From UBA11051 sp964390495 (lineage in GTDB: Bacteria; Armatimonadota; Zipacnadia; Zipacnadales; UBA11051): a stretch of 64,000 nucleotides of DNA. Where the stretch lies: NCBI GenBank assembly GCA_964390495.1, contig CAYMIN010000010.1:62001-126000 (forward strand), given 5' to 3'. This document shows, piece by piece, positions 1-8,281 of this stretch (position 1 is the stretch's first letter; every line of letters starts with the position of its first letter). The notes under the pieces were generated by a model. It saw nothing but the letters and a program-made list of their open reading frames with translations, was not told where the DNA came from and made no database searches. The position numbers and the translations under genes were made by a program.

Positions 1-739
1 CCAGGCGGGAATGGCCGGTGGCGTAGAAGCCCAAAACGATCACCATATCCGGGCCCATAATCTCGCGAACCGCAGCAATCTCCGCTTGGCACAGGCTGGG
101 GTCGGTGAGGTTGGCGCCGGCCGATTCGTGGCGGTAGTAGAACAGCAGCCCGTCCAGCAGATCGCTGTAATTCTCGGCCAGGTGGGCGGTCACCCTGGGA
201 AAATAGGTGCAAGGCGCGAAGGCCAGATGGGGGTTGTGGGCGTGGGCGGCATCCATCATCTGCCCGAGGTATTCCGGGGTGTAGAAGCTGAGATTGTGCG
301 TGAAATCGTCAATACTCCATGCCACCAGGTTGGGATACTCGACGCTGAGTTGGCCGATGGCGTCGGCCCAGGCGACATAATCCAACCCAAACGGCTCCGA
401 CTTCTTATTCTTCGATTCCGAGGGCGGCACCAGCGAAACCCAAACCTTGAGATCGCTGTCCTTGGTCGTCTCGAGGAAGCTGTGGAGGTCCTCCCAGTCA
501 GTCGCGGTATGCCAGACGAGGAAGTCGTAGGTGTTGCAGTGCAGCTCCTGCAACTCCGCGACGAGGCGCGGGATGTCCACATGGCGCTTGGGTTCTCGGC
601 GCGGCTCGCCGTCGTAGGTCGCTAATGTTCCTCGCAGCAAGGCTCGGCGGACCTGCTGAGCTTCCGGCGTGTCCTGGGCGCGAGCACAGCCCATAACGAT
701 CGGGAGTACCAAGGCGACAGTGATAAGGCTTCGCAACAT
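1..739 (-). CDS. Secreted protein or lipoprotein, 3' end outside window
   Basis: The frame is open for 246 codons and leaves the window, so the C-terminus is missing. The ATG at 739 is preceded 8 nt upstream by GGAGGTGA. The N-terminus MLRSLITVALVLPIVMGCAR is a signal peptide; the cysteine at residue 18 could be lipidated, although the lipobox (VMGC) is not ideal. The rest alternates short helices and strands with acidic motifs (WSIDDF, about residue 142), which suggests a TIM-barrel hydrolase-like fold. I cannot assign a family. It is the last gene of a leftward group (CapA-like, parvulin, amidohydrolase, this gene), starting 36 nt after the amidohydrolase stop. Confidence 0.75.
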   Translation of the reverse strand, partial: MLRSLITVALVLPIVMGCARAQDTPEAQQVRRALLRGTLATYDGEPRREPKRHVDIPRLVAELQELHCNTYDFLVWHTATDWEDLHSFLETTKDSDLKVWVSLVPPSESKNKKSEPFGLDYVAWADAIGQLSVEYPNLVAWSIDDFTHNLSFYTPEYLGQMMDAAHAHNPHLAFAPCTYFPRVTAHLAENYSDLLDGLLFYYRHESAGANLTDPSLCQAEIAAVREIMGPDMVIVLGFYATGHSRL

Positions 740-775
740 GGTCTTCTCACCTCCATAAGACATTCCAGCGTCGGA

Positions 776-1561
776 CTACTCTATGGCGAAGATGTCGGCG
801 GCGGTGCCCCAGTAGATACGCTCTTTCTGCTCGGTGGTTGCACCCATCAGGTTGAGGATTTCCTCGTAGCGGTCAATTAACCTCTGCGGCGGATGGGTAT
901 CGGAGGCCCAGACCAGCCGCTCCAACATGCCCTGCCAGATTTCCTCACCTTGGCGCAGGAAATGCTCCCTGAGCCACTGGGTATCGAGACGCAGAAGCCA
1001 ACTGCCGGTCAGGTCCCAGTAGATGTTGGGCCAGGTGGCGATGATGGCACAGGCCTCCTCGACCCAGGGAAAGCCGAGGTGCGGCATGAGGATCTTGAGG
1101 TCCGGGAAGCTGCGGGCGATGGCGTCGAGACATACGGGCCGCTGGTAGCGTGCAGAGGTGTCGAGGCCGCCGTCGTTGGGCAGTCGCCCGGTCATTCCGC
1201 AGTGGAAGTTGATCATCATGCCGAGGGCTTCGGCGCGGGCATAAATCGGCCACAGGCTCTGGTCATCGTAGAAGGTGGCGGGGATGATGACCTTGAGCGC
1301 CTCGAAGCCCTGGGCGTAGAGTTCGTCCACCTTCTGCGGCCCGTCCAGACCCAGGCGGACGTAGCCGAAGCCGATAATCATATCGGGGTAGAGCTCCTTG
1401 GCGCGGATCACGCCCTCATTGTCATACTGGTTGAAGAGCGGCCCGCAGGTGGACATGCCGACTTTCTCGACACCGGCCGCTTGGGCCTCGGCGATATAGT
1501 GTTCAAGTTCGCCTGCGGGTACGTGGTAATGGCGGTGGATATCAAAATAGCGCATTGGCAT
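776..1561 (-). CDS. Amidohydrolase family protein (TIM-barrel metal hydrolase)
   Basis: A 261-residue protein of the amidohydrolase-2 type. Visible metal-binding positions are D7-x-H9-x-H11 at the end of strand 1, H120 (INFHCG), H161 (LMPHLG) and D221 (ASDTH), in the family's usual order. The length is typical for a single compact barrel without a signal peptide, so it should be cytoplasmic. Relatives include decarboxylases and lactonases acting on carboxylated or aromatic substrates. Nothing here identifies the substrate. It lies 11 nt after the parvulin gene on the same strand and is probably co-transcribed with it. Confidence 0.85.
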   Translation of the reverse strand: MPMRYFDIHRHYHVPAGELEHYIAEAQAAGVEKVGMSTCGPLFNQYDNEGVIRAKELYPDMIIGFGYVRLGLDGPQKVDELYAQGFEALKVIIPATFYDDQSLWPIYARAEALGMMINFHCGMTGRLPNDGGLDTSARYQRPVCLDAIARSFPDLKILMPHLGFPWVEEACAIIATWPNIYWDLTGSWLLRLDTQWLREHFLRQGEEIWQGMLERLVWASDTHPPQRLIDRYEEILNLMGATTEQKERIYWGTAADIFAIE

Positions 1562-1572
1562 TGCCTCCGGAC

Positions 1573-2514
1573 TTACTGCTCAGGGGTCGGGCCTGCGGGC
1601 GGCTGTTGGTCGGAGACCGGGTAGGGCCCGGGCTTGAGCACGGCCTCGACTTTGGCCGCCTGCATAATCTGGAGCTTCTTCTCACCAGTCAGGTGGGCCA
1701 GGCGCTCGCGTTCCAGAGAGCCCTTGAGGGCCTCCTGCACCTCCTCGAAGGGAGGCAGGCCTTCAGGCTTCCTCTCCAGGCGCTTGATGATGTGATAGCC
1801 CATGCGGGTAGGGACCACCGGGCTGATTTCGCCATCTTTGGTGAGGGCGAAGGCGGCTTGCTGGAACGGGTCCTCACCCTTGGCGATCCAGCCCCACTCG
1901 CCGCCGATGTCTTTGGTCCAGGGGTCAATCGAGTTAGCCTTGGCGGCCTCGGCGAAGCTGATGGTGCCGGCCAGGATCTGGCTGCGAAGCTCTTCGGCCT
2001 TCTGCTTGTCGGAGACGCAGATATGGGCGACCTTGACCCTGTCCGGCTGGCGCAACTTCTCGCGATTGCGATTGTAGTACTCGGCGACCATCTGATCGGT
2101 GATATTAACCTGGTCTGCGACCATCTTCTCCAGTAGCATGGTCAGGTAGATGTTGTGGCGGAAGAAGTCGGGGGTCATTTGGTTGCGCTCGAGCCAAATG
2201 GCGAAGTTGACGCCGGTGAGGGGGGCATTGACCTCGATCTGGCGCTCAGCAGCCCCACAGCGGGCGTCCAACTCCTCTTTGGAGACCGTGACGGCGGCTC
2301 GTGCCGCGGCCTGCTCGATGGCCGTAGCGGTGATCATATTCTGGAGCACCTCGCTCCCGAAACGTGCCAGGCAGCCCTGAACCAGGCGGCTGTAGGGGAT
2401 GCTCTCACCATTGACGATCGCGGCGGATTGCGGTGCATCGGTCTGGCTCCAGCCGGCCCCGGTCAGGCCCAGAGCCAGGATCAGTGCGATTAGGAGTGTC
2501 TTAGAGTGATTCAT
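1573..2514 (-). CDS. Exported peptidyl-prolyl cis-trans isomerase, parvulin type (PrsA/SurA-like)
   Basis: Residues 1-23 are a signal peptide ending near GWSQ. Residues about 30-150 form a helical SurA/PrsA-like N-terminal region opening with VNGESIPYSRL. A PpiC-type rotamase domain follows at about 160-270, recognisable by VAHICVS, the acidic DIGGEWGW segment and the closing MGYHIIKRLERK. The protein would assist folding of exported proteins outside the cytoplasmic membrane. Its start codon lies 14 nt inside the 3' end of the CapA-like gene, so the two are probably translationally coupled. The C-terminal tail is Pro-rich. Confidence 0.9.
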   Translation of the reverse strand: MNHSKTLLIALILALGLTGAGWSQTDAPQSAAIVNGESIPYSRLVQGCLARFGSEVLQNMITATAIEQAAARAAVTVSKEELDARCGAAERQIEVNAPLTGVNFAIWLERNQMTPDFFRHNIYLTMLLEKMVADQVNITDQMVAEYYNRNREKLRQPDRVKVAHICVSDKQKAEELRSQILAGTISFAEAAKANSIDPWTKDIGGEWGWIAKGEDPFQQAAFALTKDGEISPVVPTRMGYHIIKRLERKPEGLPPFEEVQEALKGSLERERLAHLTGEKKLQIMQAAKVEAVLKPGPYPVSDQQPPAGPTPEQ

Positions 2515-3664
2515 TGCCTTGCTCCTCTGTCGGCTTAGTCTGGTTGGTCGCGGCTTCGCTGGGCTCTGCGGGCCGCCGGATGTTTATCCACACCTTGTTG
2601 TTCTGCTCAGACACCTGGGTGCCGAGGTCGGCGGAGAGCTCGGCCAGGCGAGTCGCGATCTTGTGGGCCCGCGATGCCTCCGGATAGATCGGTCCCATGC
2701 GGCTGCGCGGTATCCAGACCGGCTTGGCAAAGAGATTCCAGCCATAATCCTCGGTATATCTGAGATGAAAGATCGCGCTTTCCATGCGCTCGCCCTCGCG
2801 CTGGTCGAAAACGAAGTTGCCCATCGAGTAGAGAATCGGACAGCCGTTGTAAACTTCTACGCCCTGCAGCGTGTGAGGATGATGGCCCAAGACGACGTCA
2901 GCGCCATTGTCCACCAAGTAGTGAGCCAGCTTCCTCTGTCGGTCATTGGGGGTGTTATCGTACTCGTCGCCCCAGTGCACCGACACAAACAGCAGATCAC
3001 AGTGGGCCTTGGCGCCGGCAAGCTGCTCGGCCAACTCATCGTAATTCTCGATCTTGGCATACGAGCCGTGCTCAAAGGTCAAATCGGTATAGGCCATGAA
3101 GCCGAGGACATAGTCATTGACGGCGAAATAGGTCGGCTTCCAGGCGTCAGCCTTTTCGTCGGGACGACGGCAGCCGCAATAGGCGACCCCGTACTTTTCC
3201 AGCGTGTCTATGGTGTTCTCCACGCCTGTTTTCCCAGCATTGAGCGTGTGATTGTTGGCCAAGGAGACGATATCGAAGCCGCCGTCCACCAGGACCTGGG
3301 CGGTCTCCGGCGGCGCGCGGAACAGCAGGTACTTGCTGGGGGAATGGGGCCCCTGATCCGATAGCGGACACTCGAGATTGGCGAAGGCAATATCGGCGGA
3401 GCGAGTCAAATCGCGGACTTTGGCGAGAATACTTCGGTAGCCGTTGTTGCGAATAGCGCGCCAGACGTTGCGGTCGAGCATAATGTCGCCGACGGCAACC
3501 ATAGCGAAGGACCGTTTAGGCGGCGGTTGCGGGGCGGTTTGAGCGGCCTGGAGCGCCTGGTCGGCGGCCCCGGCTGATTGCTCGCGGCAACCGACGCCGA
3601 TCAGCAGCACAGCGATTGCCACAAGGACGACTATTGGTGTGCGTGCAAAGCGGGTTCGCATCAA
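2501..3664 (-). CDS. CapA-family metallophosphoesterase-like lipoprotein
   Basis: The family is named after poly-gamma-glutamate synthesis protein CapA. The N-terminus has a hydrophobic segment ending in the lipobox IGVGC (Cys near residue 26), which predicts a lipoprotein. The CapA signature blocks are in order: AVGDIMLDRNV (about 56), LANNHTLNAGKTG (about 141), VSVHWGDEYD (about 227), GADVVLGHHPHTLQGVE (about 254) and the closing YSMGNFVFDQ. No PgsB/C homologues are nearby, so a polyglutamate role is not supported; many CapA-like proteins stand alone. It is the first gene of a leftward group under a recognisable promoter. Confidence 0.88.
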   Translation of the reverse strand: MMRTRFARTPIVVLVAIAVLLIGVGCREQSAGAADQALQAAQTAPQPPPKRSFAMVAVGDIMLDRNVWRAIRNNGYRSILAKVRDLTRSADIAFANLECPLSDQGPHSPSKYLLFRAPPETAQVLVDGGFDIVSLANNHTLNAGKTGVENTIDTLEKYGVAYCGCRRPDEKADAWKPTYFAVNDYVLGFMAYTDLTFEHGSYAKIENYDELAEQLAGAKAHCDLLFVSVHWGDEYDNTPNDRQRKLAHYLVDNGADVVLGHHPHTLQGVEVYNGCPILYSMGNFVFDQREGERMESAIFHLRYTEDYGWNLFAKPVWIPRSRMGPIYPEASRAHKIATRLAELSADLGTQVSEQNNKVWINIRRPAEPSEAATNQTKPTEEQGNESL

Positions 3665-3707
3665 TTCGGCCTACTCCACGGGGGTCAGATGATGGCGTTT
3701 CCCACTG

Positions 3708-3736
3708 ATGATAGATTATCTGCACGGCAGCGTCAA
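3708..3736 (-). promoter_or_regulatory. Sigma70-type promoter for the leftward capA-like operon
   Basis: On the minus strand TTGACG (3736-3731) is followed by a 17-bp spacer and TATCAT (3713-3708). It sits about 44 bp upstream of the CapA-like start and back to back with a rightward promoter 15 bp away. Confidence 0.6.
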
Positions 3737-3750
3737 CCAAAGGGGGCTTA

Positions 3751-3780
3751 TTGACAGTGTCTCGCACGGCTGACTATAAT
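3751..3780 (+). promoter_or_regulatory. Sigma70-type promoter for the GH26-like gene
   Basis: TTGACA (3751-3756), an 18-bp spacer and TATAAT (3775-3780). Both hexamers are perfect consensus. The predicted 5' leader to the ATG at 3933 is about 145 nt, with no obvious structured element. Confidence 0.7.
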
Positions 3781-3932
3781 CTGCCTGAGTGGCGAGAGAC
3801 CGGCTCGGCGGCTGTGATATGGCATGGCACAAATGCTGGTGTTGTGGCCGGGCCTAACCCCCTATCCCCCTTCCCTGGTAGGGAAGCAGGAATCAAGAAC
3901 GGGCCGGGGGAGTAGTCACGAAGGCAGATCGC

Positions 3933-5315
3933 ATGGGCGATGCGCTGACAAGATACGCGGTAACTGCTGCGGTAATCCTGGCACTGGGTTGTAGTCCAGC
4001 ATACTGCGCAACAGGTACGCTGGGCCCCTACGAGCCGGCCTCAGGCTGCTACATCGGCGCCTATATCGAGTTGGACGGCCATATCAAGGGCGATGTCGAG
4101 GCTTTCCAGGAGCTTGCCGGCAAGCCTCACGCGACGTTCTTCCGCTATGTCGGCTACGGCCAACCGTTTCCCTTTGAGTGGGCTAGGAGCCTGAAAGCCG
4201 CCGGAGTAGTTCCGCATATCGCCTGGGAGCCGAACCACGGTCTGAGTGTGGTGCGGGATGATGACTACCTACGGGGCTGGGCCGAGGCGGCCAGACATGC
4301 CGGGGTACCGATATTTTTGCGCTATGCCTCGGAGATGAACGGCACCTGGCAGGCCTATTCAGGCAACCCCGCCGAGTATATCAAGAAATGGCGGCTGGTC
4401 TATCGAGTGATCAAGCAGACCGCGCCGAATGTGGTGATGGTATGGTGCCCGTTCGCCACGCCGCGTCCCACCATCCCCAGCTATTACCCGGGAGATGAGT
4501 ACGTTGACTGGGTCGGTGTCAATATCTACAGTGTGGTGCATCAGGATGGCGATCTGACCAAGCCGCCAACCGAGGACCCAGTGGCACTGCTGAGCCATGT
4601 TTATAACCTCTACGCCGACCGCAAGCCGATCGCGATCTGCGAATATGGCGCCACCCACTACTGCCGCGCCGAGCAGAAAGACGTGACGGATTTCGCCGTC
4701 GAGCGGATGTCGCGGCTATACACGGCGCTGGTGGATCAGTTCCCGCGCGTGCGGATGATCAACTGGTTTTCGGTTGATGCAATCAACGACAATTTAGCGG
4801 ACAACAATTACTCGCTGACCGATAATCAGCGGGTCCTGGAGCTGTACCGGAGCCTGATAAGCGGGCCGCATTTCCTGTCGGCGGTGGTTGATAGCAGTGG
4901 GCAAGTGGCTGTGGCAGGGGAGGGAGTTGAGGCGCCCATCGGTCCGGTGACGAGTCCACCGGCGGCGACGGTGGTGCCTGCGACGACCAGTTGGCCGCTG
5001 GCTGCCGATGATATCGGTCCGCTGGACTTGGAGGAAATATGGGTGGCGGTCCTCGGCGCGCCTCCTCACGCCGTTACCGGCATAGTCGAGATCGCCGTCG
5101 AGGTGCCGGGCGAGATAGAAGGCGCCACGGTCACGATCTCGATAGACGGACGGTTTTGCTGCATCACCAACGTAGCGCCGTACCGCTATCGGTGGGATGC
5201 GCGGCATTGGCAGCCGGGCGAACACAAGATCGAGGTGGAAGTGACCGAGGCATCGGGCCGGGTCGCCGGTCGCAAGCAGGTTTGTGCAATCGTTGTGCAG
5301 GAATCGCGGCAATAG
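3933..5315 (+). CDS. Secreted GH26-like glycoside hydrolase with C-terminal Ig-like domain
   Basis: A 460-residue protein. Residues 1-26 are a signal sequence: ALGC could be a lipobox, or cleavage may follow AYCA. Residues about 31-310 are a (beta/alpha)8 barrel related to beta-mannanase family GH26. The acid/base candidate is E134 in RYASEMNG and the nucleophile candidate is E237 in AICEYGA, both at the ends of predicted strands as clan GH-A requires. Residues about 365-455 form an Ig-like beta-sandwich (VTISIDG ... WQPGEHKIEVEV). The substrate is unproven, but a beta-mannan or related beta-glycan is likely. A pseudopilin gene follows 80 nt downstream. Confidence 0.8.
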   Translation: MGDALTRYAVTAAVILALGCSPAYCATGTLGPYEPASGCYIGAYIELDGHIKGDVEAFQELAGKPHATFFRYVGYGQPFPFEWARSLKAAGVVPHIAWEPNHGLSVVRDDDYLRGWAEAARHAGVPIFLRYASEMNGTWQAYSGNPAEYIKKWRLVYRVIKQTAPNVVMVWCPFATPRPTIPSYYPGDEYVDWVGVNIYSVVHQDGDLTKPPTEDPVALLSHVYNLYADRKPIAICEYGATHYCRAEQKDVTDFAVERMSRLYTALVDQFPRVRMINWFSVDAINDNLADNNYSLTDNQRVLELYRSLISGPHFLSAVVDSSGQVAVAGEGVEAPIGPVTSPPAATVVPATTSWPLAADDIGPLDLEEIWVAVLGAPPHAVTGIVEIAVEVPGEIEGATVTISIDGRFCCITNVAPYRYRWDARHWQPGEHKIEVEVTEASGRVAGRKQVCAIVVQESRQ

Positions 5316-5395
5316 CCGGCGAACCAAGAGGTGCGCACTATTGCATATCAGACTGCAGCAGCGTACTGACCGGGTGCGTCAGGAGAACAAGTAAG

Positions 5396-6043
5396 ATGAA
5401 CAGGTGTGACAGCGGCTTCACGCTGATTGAGCTATTGGTCGTAATCGCTATTATCGCGATATTGGCGGCGGTGCTATTCCCCGTATTTGCCAAGGCGCGT
5501 GAGCGGGCCCGCATCGCCAACTGCATCAACAACCTCAAACAGCTCGGCACGGCAGCTTCAATGTACGCTAGCGATTACGACGGAATACTTAGTATCGGGA
5601 TCCAGCCTTCGACGCCGGGGACACAGGATGGGACGTGGTACTGGCGGTGGTACGACTACACGACCAACATCCAGGTTTACGTGTGCCCATCAGGCGAGCA
5701 GGAGAACACCGCGGCCTTCCCGACAAACGAGCGCGGGCCGATCAGCTACGCGCCGATCTGCGAAGACTGCTTCCCCAACCGCATCTGCAACATCGGCAAG
5801 ATCATGCGCCCGGCCAATACAATGCTGCTAAGCGATAACCCGTGGTCGGCGGCGCGCACCTGCCCGAAATCGCACGCGGGTCGCCCCGGTCACATGGCGC
5901 TGGTGGACATGCAGCAGGCCTACGATGACTTCCCGTGGCACGACCCGTCCATTAACATCTGCTTCATGGACGGCCACGCCAAGAGCATCCAGTGGACCGA
6001 CACCGCCGGCGGGCCCAGGGACCCGCTGTTTCTGCATCAGTAG
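5396..6043 (+). CDS. Type II secretion/type IV pilus-like pseudopilin, H-x9-DG type
   Basis: A 215-residue protein starting at ATG 5396, with AGGAG about 12 nt upstream. A short basic leader (MNRCDSG) precedes FTLIELLVVIAIIAILAAVL, so prepilin peptidase should cleave after the Gly and methylate the Phe. The conserved Glu is at mature position 5. The globular part ends in H-x9-DG (WHDPSINICFMDGHAK), typical of the DUF1559-like pseudopilins expanded in Planctomycetota and Armatimonadota. A longer in-frame extension upstream overlaps the GH26-like gene and is not credible. Confidence 0.88.
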   Translation: MNRCDSGFTLIELLVVIAIIAILAAVLFPVFAKARERARIANCINNLKQLGTAASMYASDYDGILSIGIQPSTPGTQDGTWYWRWYDYTTNIQVYVCPSGEQENTAAFPTNERGPISYAPICEDCFPNRICNIGKIMRPANTMLLSDNPWSAARTCPKSHAGRPGHMALVDMQQAYDDFPWHDPSINICFMDGHAKSIQWTDTAGGPRDPLFLHQ

Positions 6044-6112
6044 ATACCAGTGACCTACCGCTAGTGCCTCGTCAGATACTCAGATGATCGGGCGAGGAGC
6101 ACAGAACCATCA

Positions 6113-6161
6113 GGTCGCCGCAGACAGTGAGATCAACACTCACGTGGCGGCGGCCTTTTTT
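6113..6161 (+). terminator. Rho-independent terminator after the pseudopilin gene
   Basis: The 9-bp stem 6113-6121 / 6147-6155 contains one G-U pair. An inner GTGAG/CTCAC stem extends it, and six T follow at 6156-6161. It separates the pseudopilin gene from the ABC ATPase gene. Confidence 0.8.
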
Positions 6162-6190
6162 CAACACCTACGCGGAGCGTGACAGTAGTC

Positions 6191-7291
6191 ATGGCGGCTG
6201 TGAGGCTGGTCAACCTCACCAAGCTGTACGGTGAGGTCAGAGCACTGGAGAATGTAAGTCTGGAGATCGCCGACCGCGAGTTCTTGGTGCTGGTAGGCCC
6301 CTCCGGCTGCGGCAAGACCACCTGCCTGCGGATCATCGCCGGGCTCGAAACAGCTACCTCGGGCGAAGTCTGGATCGGCGAACGGCTGGTCAACGAGATT
6401 TCGCCGAAAGACCGCGACATCGCTATGGTCTTCCAGAACTATGCCCTGTACCCCCACATGAGCGTATTCGATAACATGGCCTTCGGGCTGAAGCTGCGCG
6501 GTCGGGGGAGGGAGACAATCGCTCAGGAGGTGCAGGCCGCTGCGGAGATGCTGGGCCTGGAGGGCTTGCTGGAGCGGCGGCCTAGCGCGCTCTCCGGCGG
6601 CCAGCGGCAACGGGTAGCGCTGGGCCGGGCAGTGGTCCGCCAGCCGGTCTGCTTCCTGATGGATGAGCCGCTGTCCAACCTCGATGCCAAGCTGCGCCTC
6701 CAGACCCGGGCGGAACTCATCAAGCTGCATCGGCGCCTCGGCATCACCACCATCTACGTCACCCACGACCAGGTCGAGGCGATGACGATGGGGGACAGGA
6801 TCGCGGTGATGCAGGACGGCGTGATTCACCAGTGCGACCAGCCACTGGGGCTTTACGAGCGGCCGGTGAATAGGTTCGTGGCCGGATTCATCGGCAGCCC
6901 GCCGATGAACTTCCTGCACGCTCAAGTGCAGGAGGCCGGCGGTGAACTGTGGGTCAGCGGCGAGGGCTTCCGCGCCAAGATTGATACCGCGCACCGAGAC
7001 CGTCTCGGTGAATATGTCGGACAGGCGGTGACCTTCGGCATCAGACCGACGGATGTGTATGAGCAGGCTATGGCCTCGGGCGCTATCCGCGATAGTTGCC
7101 TGCAGGTGGAGGTGGAGGTGGTGGAGCCGATGGGAGCCCACACGCTGGTGTATCTGAACCTGCGCGGGCAAAGTCTCGTCGCCAGCCTCGACAGCGCAAC
7201 TCAGGCGATTGAGGGTGAAGAGCTTGCCATATGCCTGGATATGTCCAAGGCGCACTATTTCGATACAGCCACTGAGCTGAGTATCCTGTAG
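6191..7291 (+). CDS. ABC transporter ATP-binding protein, sugar importer type (MsmX/UgpC-like)
   Basis: A 366-residue ATPase. Walker A is GPSGCGKTT (36-44), the Q-loop lies in MVFQNYALYPH, the signature is LSGGQRQR, Walker B is CFLMDEP and the H-loop is YVTHDQ. The C-terminal third (about 235-366) is the MOP/TOBE regulatory domain of carbohydrate importers. ATG 6191 is preferred; GTG 6179 in frame would add four residues but directly abuts GGAG at 6174. No permease or binding-protein gene is adjacent, so it may serve several importers in trans, as MsmX does. It heads a closely spaced group with tatC. Confidence 0.92.
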   Translation: MAAVRLVNLTKLYGEVRALENVSLEIADREFLVLVGPSGCGKTTCLRIIAGLETATSGEVWIGERLVNEISPKDRDIAMVFQNYALYPHMSVFDNMAFGLKLRGRGRETIAQEVQAAAEMLGLEGLLERRPSALSGGQRQRVALGRAVVRQPVCFLMDEPLSNLDAKLRLQTRAELIKLHRRLGITTIYVTHDQVEAMTMGDRIAVMQDGVIHQCDQPLGLYERPVNRFVAGFIGSPPMNFLHAQVQEAGGELWVSGEGFRAKIDTAHRDRLGEYVGQAVTFGIRPTDVYEQAMASGAIRDSCLQVEVEVVEPMGAHTLVYLNLRGQSLVASLDSATQAIEGEELAICLDMSKAHYFDTATELSIL

Positions 7292-7315
7292 CAGCCCGGA
7301 GCCGGATGGCAGAGG

Positions 7316-8281
7316 ATGGACGAGGCGAAAGAGCAGACATTAGTAGAGCATATCGAAGAGTTCCGCCAGTGCCTGATACGCTCGCTGGTGTACGTTGCCG
7401 TCGGCATGGCGATATGCTGGGGACTGCGCAATACGCTGATGGGCTGGCTGGAATATCCGGCGCTGGAGGGCGCCCGGCGGGCCGGGCTGGAGGACTTCAG
7501 CTTCCACATCTTCGAGCCGGCCGGTGGGATCCTGCTGATGATGCAGGTGGCGTTGCTGGGCGGCGTAGTGCTGATGTCGTTGTTCATCGCCTGGGAGGCC
7601 TGGAAGTTTCTGGCGAAGGCGCTGAGCCGCGAGGAACGGCGCTACTTCTATTTCGTGGTACCGATGGCGGTAGTGCTGTTCGCCGCCGGCATCAGCTTTT
7701 GCTATCTGGTGACACCGGCGGCGTTCGGCTTTCTCATCAAGTTCAATACTCAGCTTGGGGTTGAGCCGCAGCTCATCCTCTCCGCATACCTGCGTTTCTT
7801 CATGCGCTTGCTGCTGGTCTTCGGCCTGACCTTCGAGATGCCGCTGGTGATGTGGTTCTTGGCGCGAGTGGGGCTGGTCTCCAGCGCAACCTTCATCAGG
7901 AGCTGGCGCTGGGCTATGGTCATCATCATGGTGATCGCGGCGATGGTCACCCCCACGCCCGACCCCTTCAACATGCTGCTGCTGGCCGGGCCGATGGTGG
8001 TTCTGTACTTCCTGAGTCTAACTCTGACGGTGCTGGCGCAGAAACAGCGGCGCAGGCAACAAGCCGATGCCGGGTCTGCCACGGCTGCGGCACAGGCTCA
8101 GCAGTCGGCGCGCGGGGAGCCCCAGCCGATGGATATCGGCCCTGAACTGGAGCCCTCCGAGCAGCCGGAGGTCGATTTAGAAGCCCGGGACAAGACTACC
8201 GAGCGACTCTACGCCGAGACTGGTGGCCAGCGCAACGACGACCAGCATACCGATGATGACGGTACGGACCGTGAGAGCTGA
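7316..8281 (+). CDS. tatC: Twin-arginine translocase subunit TatC with an extended C-terminal tail
   Basis: TatC recognises twin-arginine signal peptides and forms the core of the Tat protein export complex in the cytoplasmic membrane. Family features are the N-terminal LVEHIEEFRQCLIRSL, six hydrophobic segments, the FEPAGG region after TM1 and FGLTFEMPLVMWFLARVGL with its conserved Glu. The last 75 or so residues, beyond a normal TatC of about 245, form a hydrophilic Gln/Glu/Asp-rich tail of unknown role. No tatA/B gene lies in the window. The TGA shares its final A with the ATG of the downstream helicase. Confidence 0.93.
   Translation: MDEAKEQTLVEHIEEFRQCLIRSLVYVAVGMAICWGLRNTLMGWLEYPALEGARRAGLEDFSFHIFEPAGGILLMMQVALLGGVVLMSLFIAWEAWKFLAKALSREERRYFYFVVPMAVVLFAAGISFCYLVTPAAFGFLIKFNTQLGVEPQLILSAYLRFFMRLLLVFGLTFEMPLVMWFLARVGLVSSATFIRSWRWAMVIIMVIAAMVTPTPDPFNMLLLAGPMVVLYFLSLTLTVLAQKQRRRQQADAGSATAAAQAQQSARGEPQPMDIGPELEPSEQPEVDLEARDKTTERLYAETGGQRNDDQHTDDDGTDRES

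Noticed and set aside
11..625. Long rightward open frame at the left edge
   Set aside because: It is antisense to the truncated secreted protein gene, which has a ribosome-binding site and signal peptide. The frame has low-complexity Gly/Val/Arg composition typical of GC-rich shadows.
6161..7255. 364-codon leftward frame over the ABC ATPase gene
   Set aside because: It is antisense to a gene with all ABC motifs. The His/Leu/Arg-rich product has no domain.
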